DNA of 64,000 nt from Chitinophagales bacterium (GCA_019638515.1 JAHBTS010000001.1:62001-126000); one strand, 5' to 3'. Positions 43,314 to 53,289 are shown, counted from the stretch's first letter. Numbers and translations are program-made. Notes: a model not told the origin generated them from the sequence alone.

Positions 43314-44804
43314 ATGACCAAGAAAAGACAATTGAAAGTTCCACTCCCTACAACATTGGGCGCGTTAAAGTCTTCGGGTTATGAGCCTAAGAGCATTAAA
43401 GATGAATTGCGCCAAAATCTTATTGCTAAACTGCAAAACAAAGTGCCCGTTTTTGAAGGAATTATTGGCTACGAAAACACCGTAATTCCGGAAATTGAAA
43501 GAGCCATTCTTGCCAAGCATCATATAAACCTATTGGGTTTGCGCGGCCAAGCAAAAACGCGCATTGCACGGCAAATGGTAAACCTTTTAGATGAATGGTT
43601 GCCTGTAGTAGAAGGAAGTGAGGTAAACGACAATCCTTTTGAACCCATCTCGTTTTATGCTCGAAAGCTAATAGAAGAAAGGGGCGATAACACTCCTATT
43701 TCGTGGCTGCACCGCAGCGAGCGATATGCCGAAAAATTGGCCACGCCCGATGTAAGTATTTCAGATTTAATTGGCGATATAGATCCCATAAAAGCAGCCA
43801 ATAAGCGCATTAGTTATGCCGATGAGGAAGCCATTCACTTCGGTATTATTCCGCGCAGCAATCGCTGTATTTTTGTAATAAACGAATTGCCCGATTTGCA
43901 GGCGCGCATACAAGTAGCACTCTTCAATATTTTACAAGAAGGCGATGTTCAAATTCGCGGCTTTAAATTGCGTTTTAACTTAGATTCCCAATTTGTATTT
44001 ACGGCTAATCCTGAGGATTATACCAATCGCGGCAGTATAGTAACGCCACTTAAAGATCGCATTGGCGCTCAAATTCTTACGCACTATCCTACTAGTATTG
44101 AACATGCAAAAGCTATTACAAAGCAGGAGGCTGCCATTTCGGAAACGCAGCAAAAAATAGAAGTAAGCAATTTGGTGGCAACGCTAATTGAACAAATTGC
44201 AGTAGAAGCACGCAGTAGCGAATTTGTAGATACCAAAAGCGGTGTAAGTGCACGCTTGGCTATTTCAATTTATGAAACAGTAGTGAGCGCTGCCGAGCGG
44301 AGGATGTTGTGCAATAAAGATACCGAAGGATTTGTGCGCATCAGCGATTTGTATGCTGCCATTCCAGCTATAAATGGAAAAATAGAATTGGTGTATGAGG
44401 GCGAGCAGGCAGGCGCAGCAAAAGTGGCTCAAAGCCTTATAGGAAAGGCTATTCGGAGTTGTTTCTTAACCTTGTTCCCGGATCCAACAGCTCTTAGAAA
44501 GCGCAAAGAAAATTCAATATACAAAGAGGTAGTAAGTTGGTTTGCCGATAATAACAGTTTAGATCTGCTGCTAGGCGAGAACAATAAAAGCTATCAACTT
44601 AAAATTGATGTAGTTGAAAATTTAGATGCCATTTTAAACGAGCAACACAGTATGCTTTCATTCAACGAAAGGTATGTGATGAAGGAATTTATTTTGCATG
44701 CTTTGGCAGAATATTCGCAAATAGGAAAAGCTGTTATTACCGGAGAGGCCATTCAATTTAAAGACTTGTTTAAGTCTGTTTTCAATATCGAGAATATGGA
44801 TTGA
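43314..44804 (+). CDS. magnesium-chelatase-like AAA protein
   Basis: 496 residues related to the ChlI/BchI-like AAA ATPases found outside pigment synthesis. The phosphate loop reads GLRGQAKT (75-82), with Ala80 where Gly is usual, and the Walker B segment reads CIFVINELPD (185-194), with Asn190 for Asp. Typical family text follows: LFNILQEGDVQIRGF, FTANPEDYTNRG and TPLKDRIG (sensor 1 and arginine-finger regions). Relatives usually pair with a von Willebrand A protein and act in metal insertion or protein remodelling; no such gene is adjacent. Loss of canonical residues may mean weak ATP hydrolysis, unless typical of its subfamily. Confidence 0.85.
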   Translation: MTKKRQLKVPLPTTLGALKSSGYEPKSIKDELRQNLIAKLQNKVPVFEGIIGYENTVIPEIERAILAKHHINLLGLRGQAKTRIARQMVNLLDEWLPVVEGSEVNDNPFEPISFYARKLIEERGDNTPISWLHRSERYAEKLATPDVSISDLIGDIDPIKAANKRISYADEEAIHFGIIPRSNRCIFVINELPDLQARIQVALFNILQEGDVQIRGFKLRFNLDSQFVFTANPEDYTNRGSIVTPLKDRIGAQILTHYPTSIEHAKAITKQEAAISETQQKIEVSNLVATLIEQIAVEARSSEFVDTKSGVSARLAISIYETVVSAAERRMLCNKDTEGFVRISDLYAAIPAINGKIELVYEGEQAGAAKVAQSLIGKAIRSCFLTLFPDPTALRKRKENSIYKEVVSWFADNNSLDLLLGENNKSYQLKIDVVENLDAILNEQHSMLSFNERYVMKEFILHALAEYSQIGKAVITGEAIQFKDLFKSVFNIENMD

Positions 44805-44852
44805 TAGTACATCAAAGTTTTACGGTATTTCATTTTTTAGTTACTTTATAGA

Positions 44853-45554
44853 ATGGAAAATGAATCGGCTTCATTGTCAAGTATTAAAAGTTGGGCAGAG
44901 GCAGATCGCCCTCGCGAAAAGTTGTTGCTGAAAGGCAAAGAGGCATTGAGCGATGCAGAGCTGTTGGCAATTATTCTTGGGTCGGGCAGTGGCAGCGAAA
45001 GTGCTGTGGATGTAGCCAAAAACTTATTGCATTCAACACAAAACAGTTTGTTGGAATTAGCAAAGCGCGATGTGAATGCCTTAAAGAAATTTAAAGGCAT
45101 TGGCGATGCAAAGGCTGTTGCCATTGTGGCTGCAATGGAGTTGGGTAGAAGGCGGCAGGCAGAAAATGCACTTCAAAAAATCGTAATTCAATCTTCGCAC
45201 AGTGCATATGAAGTGTTGCTGCCTTACTTGGCAGATTTACCCCATGAGGTATTCATGGTTTTGCTGTTGAATCGCAAGAATGAACTTGTTGGCAGAGTAA
45301 AAATGAGTTCGGGAGGAGTAGCAGGTACAATTGTAGATACAAAAATGATTTTGAAAGAAGCGATACAAAGTTTGTGTAGCGGTTTGGTGTTGGCACATAA
45401 TCATCCAAGTGGAAATCCCGCACCTTCGGCAGAAGATAAAAGGATTACACAGCAGCTAAAAGAGGCGTGTAAGCTCTTAAATTTCTCTTTGTTAGATCAT
45501 ATTATTGTTGGCGAACAGCGCTACTTTAGCTTTGCAGACGAAGGCTTGTTGTAA
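44853..45554 (+). CDS. radC: RadC-like JAB-domain protein
   Basis: 233 residues with an N-terminal helix-hairpin-helix (75-95, FKGIGDAKAVAIVAAMELG) and a JAB/MPN metallo-domain. The JAMM motif HNHPSGNPAPSAED has His182, His184 and Asp195, with upstream Glu132 (HEVF). The name RadC is historical; the biochemical role in DNA repair is doubtful. It ends 7 nt before the convergent DUF2851 gene. Confidence 0.95.
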   Translation: MENESASLSSIKSWAEADRPREKLLLKGKEALSDAELLAIILGSGSGSESAVDVAKNLLHSTQNSLLELAKRDVNALKKFKGIGDAKAVAIVAAMELGRRRQAENALQKIVIQSSHSAYEVLLPYLADLPHEVFMVLLLNRKNELVGRVKMSSGGVAGTIVDTKMILKEAIQSLCSGLVLAHNHPSGNPAPSAEDKRITQQLKEACKLLNFSLLDHIIVGEQRYFSFADEGLL

Positions 45555-45561
45555 GCCATTT

Positions 45562-46836
45562 TCAACTTTGCATAATGTGGTTTCCTATACTGCAGTTTAA
45601 ACATTTTTTTGGCAGACAATACGTGTGGTTTAATTGCAATATCCCTTGTGTATCTAGAGCACTTTCGGCAGTAAAGCCATATTGCTTATACAAATTGGTT
45701 GTAGCATTTTTTTCGGGTGGAAACTGGCGCAAAATGTCTAGAGATTTTTCCACCATCAATTCGTTTCCGGTATTTTTTCCGTAGGCAAAAAGCAGCGGTG
45801 CCACAGCGTTTACGGCAAGTATCTGCTGAGTGTTTTTTCCAATGCGTGTAAACTTATTTTCTGCCGCTTCATTAAACCTGAAATGCGTTTTCCAGTAGGT
45901 GTTTACATCTAGCGAATGCAAGAATGGAGTAAGGAAGTGGATGTTGCTTTCCAATAGTTTTGAAAAAAGCGATTGTGCGGCATTGGCTAAGGCTGCTAGC
46001 TGTGCCAAACGGATAGTAGGAAAATTAGCAGGGCGGGTTTTTGCCCATTTAAAAATTCCTGCATTTAGTGTAGGTAATTGGTGTAGCTGCTTTAAGTAAT
46101 TGAATTCTCTTTTTAACAGTATGGGGTAATCATCGGTAAAGGTTTCTTGGAGCAAACCTGCTACGCCAAAAATTAGGGCTTCAATTTGTGTGGTGTTGCC
46201 ATAGTGTTTCGCAATAATTTTTAGGGGAATTTGTGTTGCGGTTTGCTCTAGCGCATCGCCATGAATGCCGCTACCTAAGTATCTTGCCATTAGTTGCCAG
46301 CATACTTGTTCCCAGTTGCCATTGCTGTTTTTTAGCAACCTTTCTATATGGTTTATTTTAGACTCTAATCGCTCTATGCTCGCCCTCTCCAACATGTTTT
46401 TTTTAATCAACTCATTTGTGTTGGCAACAGAAGCGGCACACGGAAAAGGCAATTGATTATCCATCAAATTTTGATATTGTGCCAAAAGGTTTTGGGCAAT
46501 ATTATTTTGCAGTTCTACGCACGGAATAGTGGTGTTTTCCAAGCATTCAACATACGTGGAAGATGTGTGCAGTACCACATGCAGAATTACGTTTTTGTAT
46601 GCAGCATCTTTGTGGTGGCGGTGTGTGTACCAATCTTTTCCATCAACATGAATTTCAATATTCCCAGCCCAAGTTTTATTGCCAATTTTAATTTTTGCAT
46701 TAAAGAAATCGGGGCCGCTGTTGGTGTTGTGTATGCCTGGGTGCAAAACTTCAATTGGTTCTCCGGATTTGGTTTGTAAACCTTGGTTATTAAATAGGCG
46801 GAATTTCCACAGGTAGTGCAATAGCGATTCGGTCAT
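45562..46836 (-). CDS. DUF2851 family protein
   Basis: 424 residues. Conserved N-terminal features are TESLLHYLWKF, HPGIHNTNSGPDFFNAKI and NIEIHVDGKDWYTHRHHKDAAYKNVILHVV, a His/Asp-rich cluster reminiscent of a nuclease-type metal site, but the family is uncharacterised. The C-terminus ends with a Cys pair (CLPKKCLNC) and may bind metal. The start ATG 46836 lies 4 nt after TATCTTCG. Confidence 0.85.
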   Translation of the reverse strand: MTESLLHYLWKFRLFNNQGLQTKSGEPIEVLHPGIHNTNSGPDFFNAKIKIGNKTWAGNIEIHVDGKDWYTHRHHKDAAYKNVILHVVLHTSSTYVECLENTTIPCVELQNNIAQNLLAQYQNLMDNQLPFPCAASVANTNELIKKNMLERASIERLESKINHIERLLKNSNGNWEQVCWQLMARYLGSGIHGDALEQTATQIPLKIIAKHYGNTTQIEALIFGVAGLLQETFTDDYPILLKREFNYLKQLHQLPTLNAGIFKWAKTRPANFPTIRLAQLAALANAAQSLFSKLLESNIHFLTPFLHSLDVNTYWKTHFRFNEAAENKFTRIGKNTQQILAVNAVAPLLFAYGKNTGNELMVEKSLDILRQFPPEKNATTNLYKQYGFTAESALDTQGILQLNHTYCLPKKCLNCSIGNHIMQS

Positions 46837-46840
46837 ACAC

Positions 46841-46848
46841 CGAAGATA
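46841..46848 (-). promoter_or_regulatory. -7 promoter element giving a leaderless start
   Basis: TATCTTCG on the minus strand with four bases (gtgt) before ATG 46836. Confidence 0.55.
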
Positions 46849-47008
46849 CAAAAGACCCTAAAAGAGAAATGCTTTCTTTTAGCGTTTATTTTTTTGTGCG
46901 TTCACACTGCAATTGTTTTCATTAAACAAGCGGCTGTAAAGCTAAATGCACCAAACATTAGCATTATTGTATTTCAAAATATTTTGCCACTCTCTTAATT
47001 AGTTATTT

Positions 47009-49015
47009 ATGAAAAGAAATTTACTGCTGTTGTTGTTGGGACTAAGTGTGGTAAGCATCCGTGCTCAATTGAAATCACCGGCCGATTTAAGTTTCGGAAA
47101 GAATAAATCAACTGCAAAAAAGTTGCTAAAGCGCGGAGCCGTTGAAGCAGCCATAACATATTTAGAAGCGGCAGCAGAAAAAAAGAAAGGCAATAAGCGT
47201 ATCGAAAAGCTATTGGCTCCAACAGCATTGCAAGCTCGAAATTATGCGGAGGCAGCACATTATTTTTCGCTGTTGATGGAGCGCGATAAAAAGCAGAAAA
47301 ACCCCGAACTTATTTATTATAAAGCCACTGCATTGCAGCAGCAAGAAAAATACGATGAAGCAATTTTATTATTCAATCAGTTTAAAAAACTTGCTGTTGA
47401 CGATAAATTTTCAGACTTGGTAAAGGCAACCAAGAAAGCAATAGAAGGTTGCAAATTGGGTATAGCACAAAAAGACTCTTCGGTGAAAAAGGAGTTTAAG
47501 GCAATACATCTCGAAGGTGGCATAAACACTACTGCCGATGAGCAAAGTGTGGCTTTTCAAAACGAGAAAAATTTGTTGTTTTCTACATGGAACAACAGCC
47601 TGACTGCCACCACAAAAAAGATATGGAATTTTGCCGATAGGTCCACATTGCAATTGGCGCAGCAGCAAGGAAATACTTGGCAATTAAAAGAAAGTTTTTC
47701 GGCACTGAAAGAAAGTACAGATGGGCAGTATGTAACCACACCTTCGTTTTCAGACGATGGCCACACCTTGTATTTCAGTATGTGTAAAGAAGAGGTGGCG
47801 CTGCAATGGCGTTGCGATATTTACAAAAGCGATATGGCAAATGGCGTATGGCAGAAAGCAGAAAAGTTGAACACAAGCATAAACCTTCCTACGGCAAATA
47901 ATTTGTGGCCGCATGTGGGCAAGGCTCCCGGTGGCGAAGAAGCGCTGTACTTCAGCAGCAACCGCAATCCGGGAAAAGGGTACGATTTGTTTTATGCTGT
48001 GCGAAATGGCGATGGCAGTTTTCAGCGGGCTAAAACCTTAGGAGCGCCAATCAATACCAAAGGCGATGAAATTGCTCCTTTCTACGATTACGAAAGCAAT
48101 ACACTGTTTTTTAGTACAAATGGAATGGGAGGTCTAGGCGGTTTTGATGTGGTAGGTGCACAGCGCTTGGTAATTGGCGATTTTTTGAATCCGGAAAATT
48201 TGGGTATGCCCGTAAATAGTGGTGCCGATGATTATGGTTTTGTATATAAAGCACGCAAAAACACAGGCTTTGTGATAAGCAATCGCCAGTCTGTAACCAA
48301 TACTGCTTGCACTACTTGCAACGATGATGTTTGGCTGCTCCAAACCTCAAGAATTTATCCTGCGGTGAAAGGAGAAGTAGTGCGTTGGAATGTAGGTAAT
48401 AAAGAAGCTGTTACCGATGCCTATGTGTCGCTTGCCGAAATAACTACCAATACGCAAGCAGGTTACATGCAAGCTATAGACGGCACATTTTTCTTTGATG
48501 TAGAAGCAGAGCAGAACTATAAATTGGTGCTAAAACGCGAAGGCGCAGCCGATATTGAAAAAACATTTTCTACTGTTGGCTTACAAAAGAGCGATACGTT
48601 CTTTTTTAGTTTGGTAGTAGATAGTATTCCAGCGGTTAAAGATTTTGTTGGAGCAAAATTGGCAACTGTATTTTGGGATTACGATAAATTTCAACTTACA
48701 CCAACCGCTCCCGACAGCTTAAAGAAAGTAATTGATTTTTATACTGCAAACCCGCAATATATCATAGAAGTTGGCTCACATACCGATAGTAAGGGCGATA
48801 GCAAATACAATTTACAATTGAGCGAAAAAAGAGGTGCAGCAGTAGTAAAGTTTTTGTTGAATAAAAAAATTCCTGCAAAGCGCATTGTAAATAAACCGTA
48901 CGGAGAAGATAAGCCGCTGGCTCCCAATACCACTTCAGATGGGCAAGATAATCCCGAAGGCAGAGCCTTAAACCGCAGAACAGAATTTACGGTAATAGAA
49001 AAGGTGAAAGAATAA
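47009..49015 (+). CDS. PorE-like TPR-PD40-CRD-OmpA protein
   Basis: 668 residues: signal peptide (1-19, ending SIRAQ), TPR-like helices (about 40-150), WD40/PD40-type beta-propeller repeats (about 170-430; e.g. SFSDDGHTLYFS, ALYFSSNRNPGKGYDLF, TLFFSTNGMGGLGGFDV), a carboxypeptidase-regulatory-like domain (about 450-540), and a C-terminal OmpA domain (550-668) with VGSHTDSKGD and NRRTEF that binds peptidoglycan. This is the domain order of T9SS component PorE. Unlike P. gingivalis PorE, no lipobox Cys follows the signal. It likely anchors an outer-membrane complex to the wall. Confidence 0.88.
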   Translation: MKRNLLLLLLGLSVVSIRAQLKSPADLSFGKNKSTAKKLLKRGAVEAAITYLEAAAEKKKGNKRIEKLLAPTALQARNYAEAAHYFSLLMERDKKQKNPELIYYKATALQQQEKYDEAILLFNQFKKLAVDDKFSDLVKATKKAIEGCKLGIAQKDSSVKKEFKAIHLEGGINTTADEQSVAFQNEKNLLFSTWNNSLTATTKKIWNFADRSTLQLAQQQGNTWQLKESFSALKESTDGQYVTTPSFSDDGHTLYFSMCKEEVALQWRCDIYKSDMANGVWQKAEKLNTSINLPTANNLWPHVGKAPGGEEALYFSSNRNPGKGYDLFYAVRNGDGSFQRAKTLGAPINTKGDEIAPFYDYESNTLFFSTNGMGGLGGFDVVGAQRLVIGDFLNPENLGMPVNSGADDYGFVYKARKNTGFVISNRQSVTNTACTTCNDDVWLLQTSRIYPAVKGEVVRWNVGNKEAVTDAYVSLAEITTNTQAGYMQAIDGTFFFDVEAEQNYKLVLKREGAADIEKTFSTVGLQKSDTFFFSLVVDSIPAVKDFVGAKLATVFWDYDKFQLTPTAPDSLKKVIDFYTANPQYIIEVGSHTDSKGDSKYNLQLSEKRGAAVVKFLLNKKIPAKRIVNKPYGEDKPLAPNTTSDGQDNPEGRALNRRTEFTVIEKVKE

Positions 49016-49058
49016 GTACCGTTCAACTGTTTTATATGCCAAGCATATAGCTGTAGGG

Positions 49059-49409
49059 CTACAATTCCATTTCAAAAAATACACGCTCTACATTTCCTTT
49101 CAGCGGTGGTTGAAATTTGCTTACCCTAACTTTAAGCAATTGAATTTGTGTAAATGCAGATTTTACCTGCGTTGCAATACGTTGGCACACATGCTCTATT
49201 AGCCTGCTGTGTACATCCATTTCAGCTTTTGTAATCTTATATACTTCTTCGTAGTTTATGGTTTTGCGCAGGTCATCGGTGGCAGCAGCATCGGCTACTT
49301 CTACCTGCATGTAAATATCAACGGTGTATTTACCGCCTAGCACTTGCTCTTCTTTATAGTAGCCGTGGTGTGCATAAAACTGCATTCCTTCTATTGCAAT
49401 TAAGCTCAT
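49059..49409 (-). CDS. folB: dihydroneopterin aldolase
   Basis: 116-residue folate-pathway enzyme that cleaves 7,8-dihydroneopterin to 6-hydroxymethyl-dihydropterin and glycolaldehyde. Family features are FYAHHGYYKEEQVLGGKYTVD (with the catalytic-site Glu and Tyr region), INYEEVYKI and SRLIEHVCQRIA. The C-terminal Lys-containing strand LLKVRVSKFQPPLKG is also typical. The ATG follows a promoter-like TAACCTTTG by 4 nt. Confidence 0.93.
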   Translation of the reverse strand: MSLIAIEGMQFYAHHGYYKEEQVLGGKYTVDIYMQVEVADAAATDDLRKTINYEEVYKITKAEMDVHSRLIEHVCQRIATQVKSAFTQIQLLKVRVSKFQPPLKGNVERVFFEMEL

Positions 49410-49560
49410 GCTGCAAAGGTTATATTTAGTTTTTAATGTGCCTATCTTTTTTCGGTAGAGTGTAGTAAATAGCGGGCAAATAAGTGGTGTACTATTATTG
49501 CAAAAACTTTCAAAAGGGTTTCATTGTTTATTCTAATAGCTTTCTTCTATTTTCACCTTT

Positions 49561-50832
49561 ATGACCGAAGTTAAAAACCAGCCATTCACAGAGCTTGATT
49601 TCTTTAGAAAGCGATTAAGTTCCATAGAAAGGCTTGCTGCCACCAAGCAACAGCAAATGAACTCTTTGCTCGAAATTACCGAAGCAGTAAACCATAACAT
49701 GCCTATTTATGCCATTACTAAAATCTATGAAAATATATTGCGTGCCCACCAAGGTGTTGGTAGCGTAGCACTGCTAATGAAAGATGTAGATCAACAATGG
49801 CATTGCGAGTTGCAGAGCGATAGTGTAGGCACAATAGAAGATTGCGAAGCCATGGTGGCAAGCCTGCTTCAATACAAAAGTACTTACAAGATAAAACCTA
49901 CAGATGGCGGCTTCCTAAGCAACTTTGAATATATCATTCCCGTTTTTCATAAAAAGGAACCCATTGGGTTTTCGTTTATCGGTAAAATAAAAGAAACCGA
50001 TGGCGATGCACAAGAAGAAAAGTTGAAGTTTATTCAAACCATTACCAATATTGTAGTGGTGGCAAACGAGAATAAAAAACTCTTTAAAAGCCAGTTGGAA
50101 AAGATGCTTATGGAGAAGGAATTTGTGGTGGCAGAAGAAATTCAGCGCACGCTTATTCCGGAAAAGTTACCCAACAATGAACAAATTGAAGCTGATGCTT
50201 TTTACAAAGCACACAAAAGTATCGGGGGCGATTACTACGATCTAATTCAACTCTCTGAGAAAGAGTTTATTTTTTGCATTAGCGATGTAAGCGGCAAGGG
50301 TGTTTCGGCAGCTTTGATTATGGCAAACCTACAAGCCAACCTGCGTATTTTAGCTATGCGTAATTATCCGTTGGAGCAGTTGGTAGATATGCTAAACCGC
50401 AATGTGCGGGGCATTACCAAAGGCGAAAAGTATTTTACCTTTTTTATTGGTTTAGTAAATTTGGAAACCCGCAAACTTACTTATGTAAATGGCGGCCACA
50501 CGTCTTCGCTTTTGCTAAATGGAAGTGAGTTGATACAGTTAGATAAAGGCTGTACTATCTTAGGAATGTTCGAAATGCTTCCATTCATAAGTGTGGGCGC
50601 GGTGGTACTCGAAAAAGATGCCGTAATAGTAAACTATACCGATGGCTTGTCTGAAGCATCGGATCCGGAGGGTAATTTATTTGAAAGCGAACGCATAGAG
50701 GCATTTTTACAGCAGCATGGGCATCTTCCGCTTGCAACGTTTAATGCCAATCTTATTCAAGAAATGATAAATTTTAAAAAAGGTACCGACTACGATGACG
50801 ATTTAACGTTGCTCACTATCCGTATCCGCTAA
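49561..50832 (+). CDS. GAF-SpoIIE type PP2C serine phosphatase
   Basis: 423 residues: an N-terminal coiled region, a GAF-like sensor (about 45-175) and a SpoIIE/RsbU-type PP2C phosphatase (195-423). Metal-binding acidic residues are in SIGGDYYDL, DVSGKGVSAAL and NYTDGLSEA, ending DDDLTLLTIRI. Such proteins dephosphorylate anti-sigma-factor antagonists or other Ser/Thr phosphoproteins. No STAS or anti-sigma kinase gene is adjacent. Its last 30 bases overlap the convergent O-antigen ligase gene. Confidence 0.9.
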   Translation: MTEVKNQPFTELDFFRKRLSSIERLAATKQQQMNSLLEITEAVNHNMPIYAITKIYENILRAHQGVGSVALLMKDVDQQWHCELQSDSVGTIEDCEAMVASLLQYKSTYKIKPTDGGFLSNFEYIIPVFHKKEPIGFSFIGKIKETDGDAQEEKLKFIQTITNIVVVANENKKLFKSQLEKMLMEKEFVVAEEIQRTLIPEKLPNNEQIEADAFYKAHKSIGGDYYDLIQLSEKEFIFCISDVSGKGVSAALIMANLQANLRILAMRNYPLEQLVDMLNRNVRGITKGEKYFTFFIGLVNLETRKLTYVNGGHTSSLLLNGSELIQLDKGCTILGMFEMLPFISVGAVVLEKDAVIVNYTDGLSEASDPEGNLFESERIEAFLQQHGHLPLATFNANLIQEMINFKKGTDYDDDLTLLTIRIR

Positions 50833-52245
50833 GCCATGAGTGGCCATAATTACAATAAGCGAGATAAAAAAGAGGTATAGCGTTCCTATTTTATCGGTCT
50901 CCAGCATATCGTTTAGCGTAAGCGAAACATAAATGCTCATGAGTGCCACAAGTGCAGCCATTACCACATACGCATTATGAGTGCTTGTTTGTGTATGAAA
51001 AGCATTTTCGCCAACTATAAAAATAGTAGCAGTGAGTATTAAAAAAATGCAGAGTCCCACTATGCCTTGCTCCACCCAAAGCGTAAGAAAATAGTTGTGA
51101 ATGGTAGAGCGTTCTTCGTTGTCGCTCACCCAAGTTTCAAAACTGGAAACAGCATATTTTTTGTAGAACGGATAAAAGTTGCCGGGGCCAACTCCCATCA
51201 GGGGTCTGTCGGCAATCATACGCACGCCCGCAATCCAGCGATACACGCGCTCCATGCTACTTACATCTTTTCCTTCTAAAGTGGCGTTCAGGTGGTCGCC
51301 AAATTCATCGTGCCAAATCGTTTCGTCAAATTCGGGAGCATGTTTTAAGTAGCGGTTATTATCTGTAATATACACGGCACCCAAAATGGCTGCAATGGCA
51401 GCAACAGCTAAAGCCAACTTTACCAAACGCCATTTTACAATAAAGAAAAACGGAATCATAAGTACTATGGCGCCAATGGCTGCACGGGTGTACGAAAAAT
51501 AAATGGCTGCCACAAAAAATACCTTTGCAAATAGCAAAAGCCAGTGTTGCCAAGAGCCTTTTTTGTACCATGTAGCTGCCAGCCACACAAATGGATAAAA
51601 AGCCATGAGCATTAAGGCATAGTTTACGTGGTTACTAAAAAATGGACCTACACAACTGTTTATTTCTTCAAATCCAAAACCGGTTAAAGCATGGCGGATG
51701 AAAATAATTGTAGTGGCAAAAAGCAATGTGCCAAAGATGCACCAAAATGCTGTTTTTAAATGTTGGTGCGAACGAATAACAATGGCTGTTAAGTACACAA
51801 ATACAGTGGTGTACCAAATTTTAGCAAGAAAAATTTTTAGCGAAACGGTGAAATTTAAAGAGTTGAGGGCAGAAATAAAAAACCATGCTACATAAAGCAG
51901 TAAGAGCAATAGTACCGGATGGTTCAAAAAATTTGTTGAAAGAAATTTAGGCTGCGTAAGCAAAAAGAAAAATGTAACCAGCATTAAACCAACCATGAGC
52001 GGCTCGGTGGGCAAATCGGTTGCCAAAGAATTGCTAAAACTATATTCAAAAGAAACTGGCAGCGAAGCCAGCAGTAAAAAATACAGCAAATTAAAGTTGG
52101 TAATACCCAGCCAAATTGCAGGAACCAAAGCCGGCACGCCTGCCAGCGGTAAAAAGTCGAAAGCAAAAGCTCCGGCTATACAAGCAATGGTGAGTATGCC
52201 GTAGCTCCAAAATATTCCCAAATGCAGCTTGGAAATAGCGTTCAT
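50803..52245 (-). CDS. O-antigen ligase family (Wzy_C) membrane protein
   Basis: 480 residues with about 12 membrane helices. The Wzy_C region shows the family signature RPLMGVGPGNFYPFYKKY in the large periplasmic loop, with TIHNYFLTLWVEQGIVGL after it; His of IHN and Arg residues in the loop are the usual functional residues. It should ligate or polymerise a surface polysaccharide. Its ATG directly abuts the stop codon of the Wzz-like gene upstream, so the two are one operon. The 3' end overlaps the SpoIIE gene by 30 nt. Confidence 0.88.
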   Translation of the reverse strand: MNAISKLHLGIFWSYGILTIACIAGAFAFDFLPLAGVPALVPAIWLGITNFNLLYFLLLASLPVSFEYSFSNSLATDLPTEPLMVGLMLVTFFFLLTQPKFLSTNFLNHPVLLLLLLYVAWFFISALNSLNFTVSLKIFLAKIWYTTVFVYLTAIVIRSHQHLKTAFWCIFGTLLFATTIIFIRHALTGFGFEEINSCVGPFFSNHVNYALMLMAFYPFVWLAATWYKKGSWQHWLLLFAKVFFVAAIYFSYTRAAIGAIVLMIPFFFIVKWRLVKLALAVAAIAAILGAVYITDNNRYLKHAPEFDETIWHDEFGDHLNATLEGKDVSSMERVYRWIAGVRMIADRPLMGVGPGNFYPFYKKYAVSSFETWVSDNEERSTIHNYFLTLWVEQGIVGLCIFLILTATIFIVGENAFHTQTSTHNAYVVMAALVALMSIYVSLTLNDMLETDKIGTLYLFFISLIVIMATHGLADTDSEQR

Positions 52246-53193
52246 TTAAGCAGCGTTCAATTGTTTTCTAAACGTGTTGAATTGCTCTAAAAGTAAAGCG
52301 CCTATGCAAGAAAAAATAAATGCAATGGCAAATGCAATAATTACAATAAGTGTGCGCTGAGGCTTTTCTCTTCTATCCGCAGCTTCGGCTTTTTCAACTA
52401 CGCTTATGGAGGAAACAGTATTGGCTACCGATACTTTTAACTGGTCTTGAATATTGCTTTTGTTTAGCATTTCGCGTTGGGTATTGTTAATTTCTCGGAA
52501 CAATTGGCGTACCGTTTCGCGGGCCAAAAAGTTATCGCCATCTACCAATAACTCGCCATACTGGCTAAATGTAATTCGCAATTTATGTTCTTTAATAAGT
52601 GAATCTGCTTTTAAATTTAAACCACTCAACTTGGTAGATTCTTTTTGTATATCTTCTTCCAAAGCGGTAAGCAACCTGCTTCGGTTTTCTTTAATAGCCT
52701 TGCTGTTACGTGTATCTAAAATTTTAACGATGGTATTTACAATAGTGGCGGCAAGTTTAGGGTCGGTATCAAAAAGCGATACTTCAATGGCATCTTTTTC
52801 AGTTTTAATGGCAGCATAGTTCTTTAGAAATTTCTTGTAAACTTTTGTTTTCCAAAAGGGTTTGTTTTTATCTATTTTGTAGTGTTCTACAATACCGAAT
52901 TGCTCTATAATTTCTTCAATCAATTGTTTTGAATTGGCCATTGTAAGCAGGCGGTTTACATCGTTTTTGTCGCCATAGTAAGCCATTACCTGTGCTCCGT
53001 TGAAGATAATGCTGCGATCGTTTTGAGATTGGTTTATTGGGTAAAAAACCGATTGCGATAAATAGTATTCGTCTAAAACAAAAAGTGCTACCAAGGCAGC
53101 CACTACTGCCGATAAGATAGAAACACCCAAAATGTGTTTTTTCCACTTTAAGAGAATACGTGTTGCCGATACAAGATTCTGTTGTTCGCTCAT
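52246..53193 (-). CDS. Wzz-type chain-length determinant protein
   Basis: 315 residues with membrane helices near both ends (about 17-38 and 283-305) and a large periplasmic helical domain, the Wzz/PCP topology. The N-terminus has ILLKWKKHILGVSIL, and VFYPINQSQ follows the first helix. The Tyr kinase domain found in some polysaccharide co-polymerases is missing. It should set chain length together with the adjacent ligase/polymerase-like protein. Confidence 0.85.
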   Translation of the reverse strand: MSEQQNLVSATRILLKWKKHILGVSILSAVVAALVALFVLDEYYLSQSVFYPINQSQNDRSIIFNGAQVMAYYGDKNDVNRLLTMANSKQLIEEIIEQFGIVEHYKIDKNKPFWKTKVYKKFLKNYAAIKTEKDAIEVSLFDTDPKLAATIVNTIVKILDTRNSKAIKENRSRLLTALEEDIQKESTKLSGLNLKADSLIKEHKLRITFSQYGELLVDGDNFLARETVRQLFREINNTQREMLNKSNIQDQLKVSVANTVSSISVVEKAEAADRREKPQRTLIVIIAFAIAFIFSCIGALLLEQFNTFRKQLNAA

Positions 53194-53213
53194 GTAAGAA
53201 AAAATTATTCGGG

Positions 53214-53221
53214 CGAAAATA
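53214..53221 (-). promoter_or_regulatory. -7 promoter element of the Wzz/ligase operon
   Basis: TATTTTCG on the minus strand, 20 nt before ATG 53193. Confidence 0.45.
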
Positions 53222-53289
53222 ATCGAATATGTTTCCCTTGCTGAAAAGAAAACAATGGCTACACTTTTTTCACATATTTCTAAATAAGG

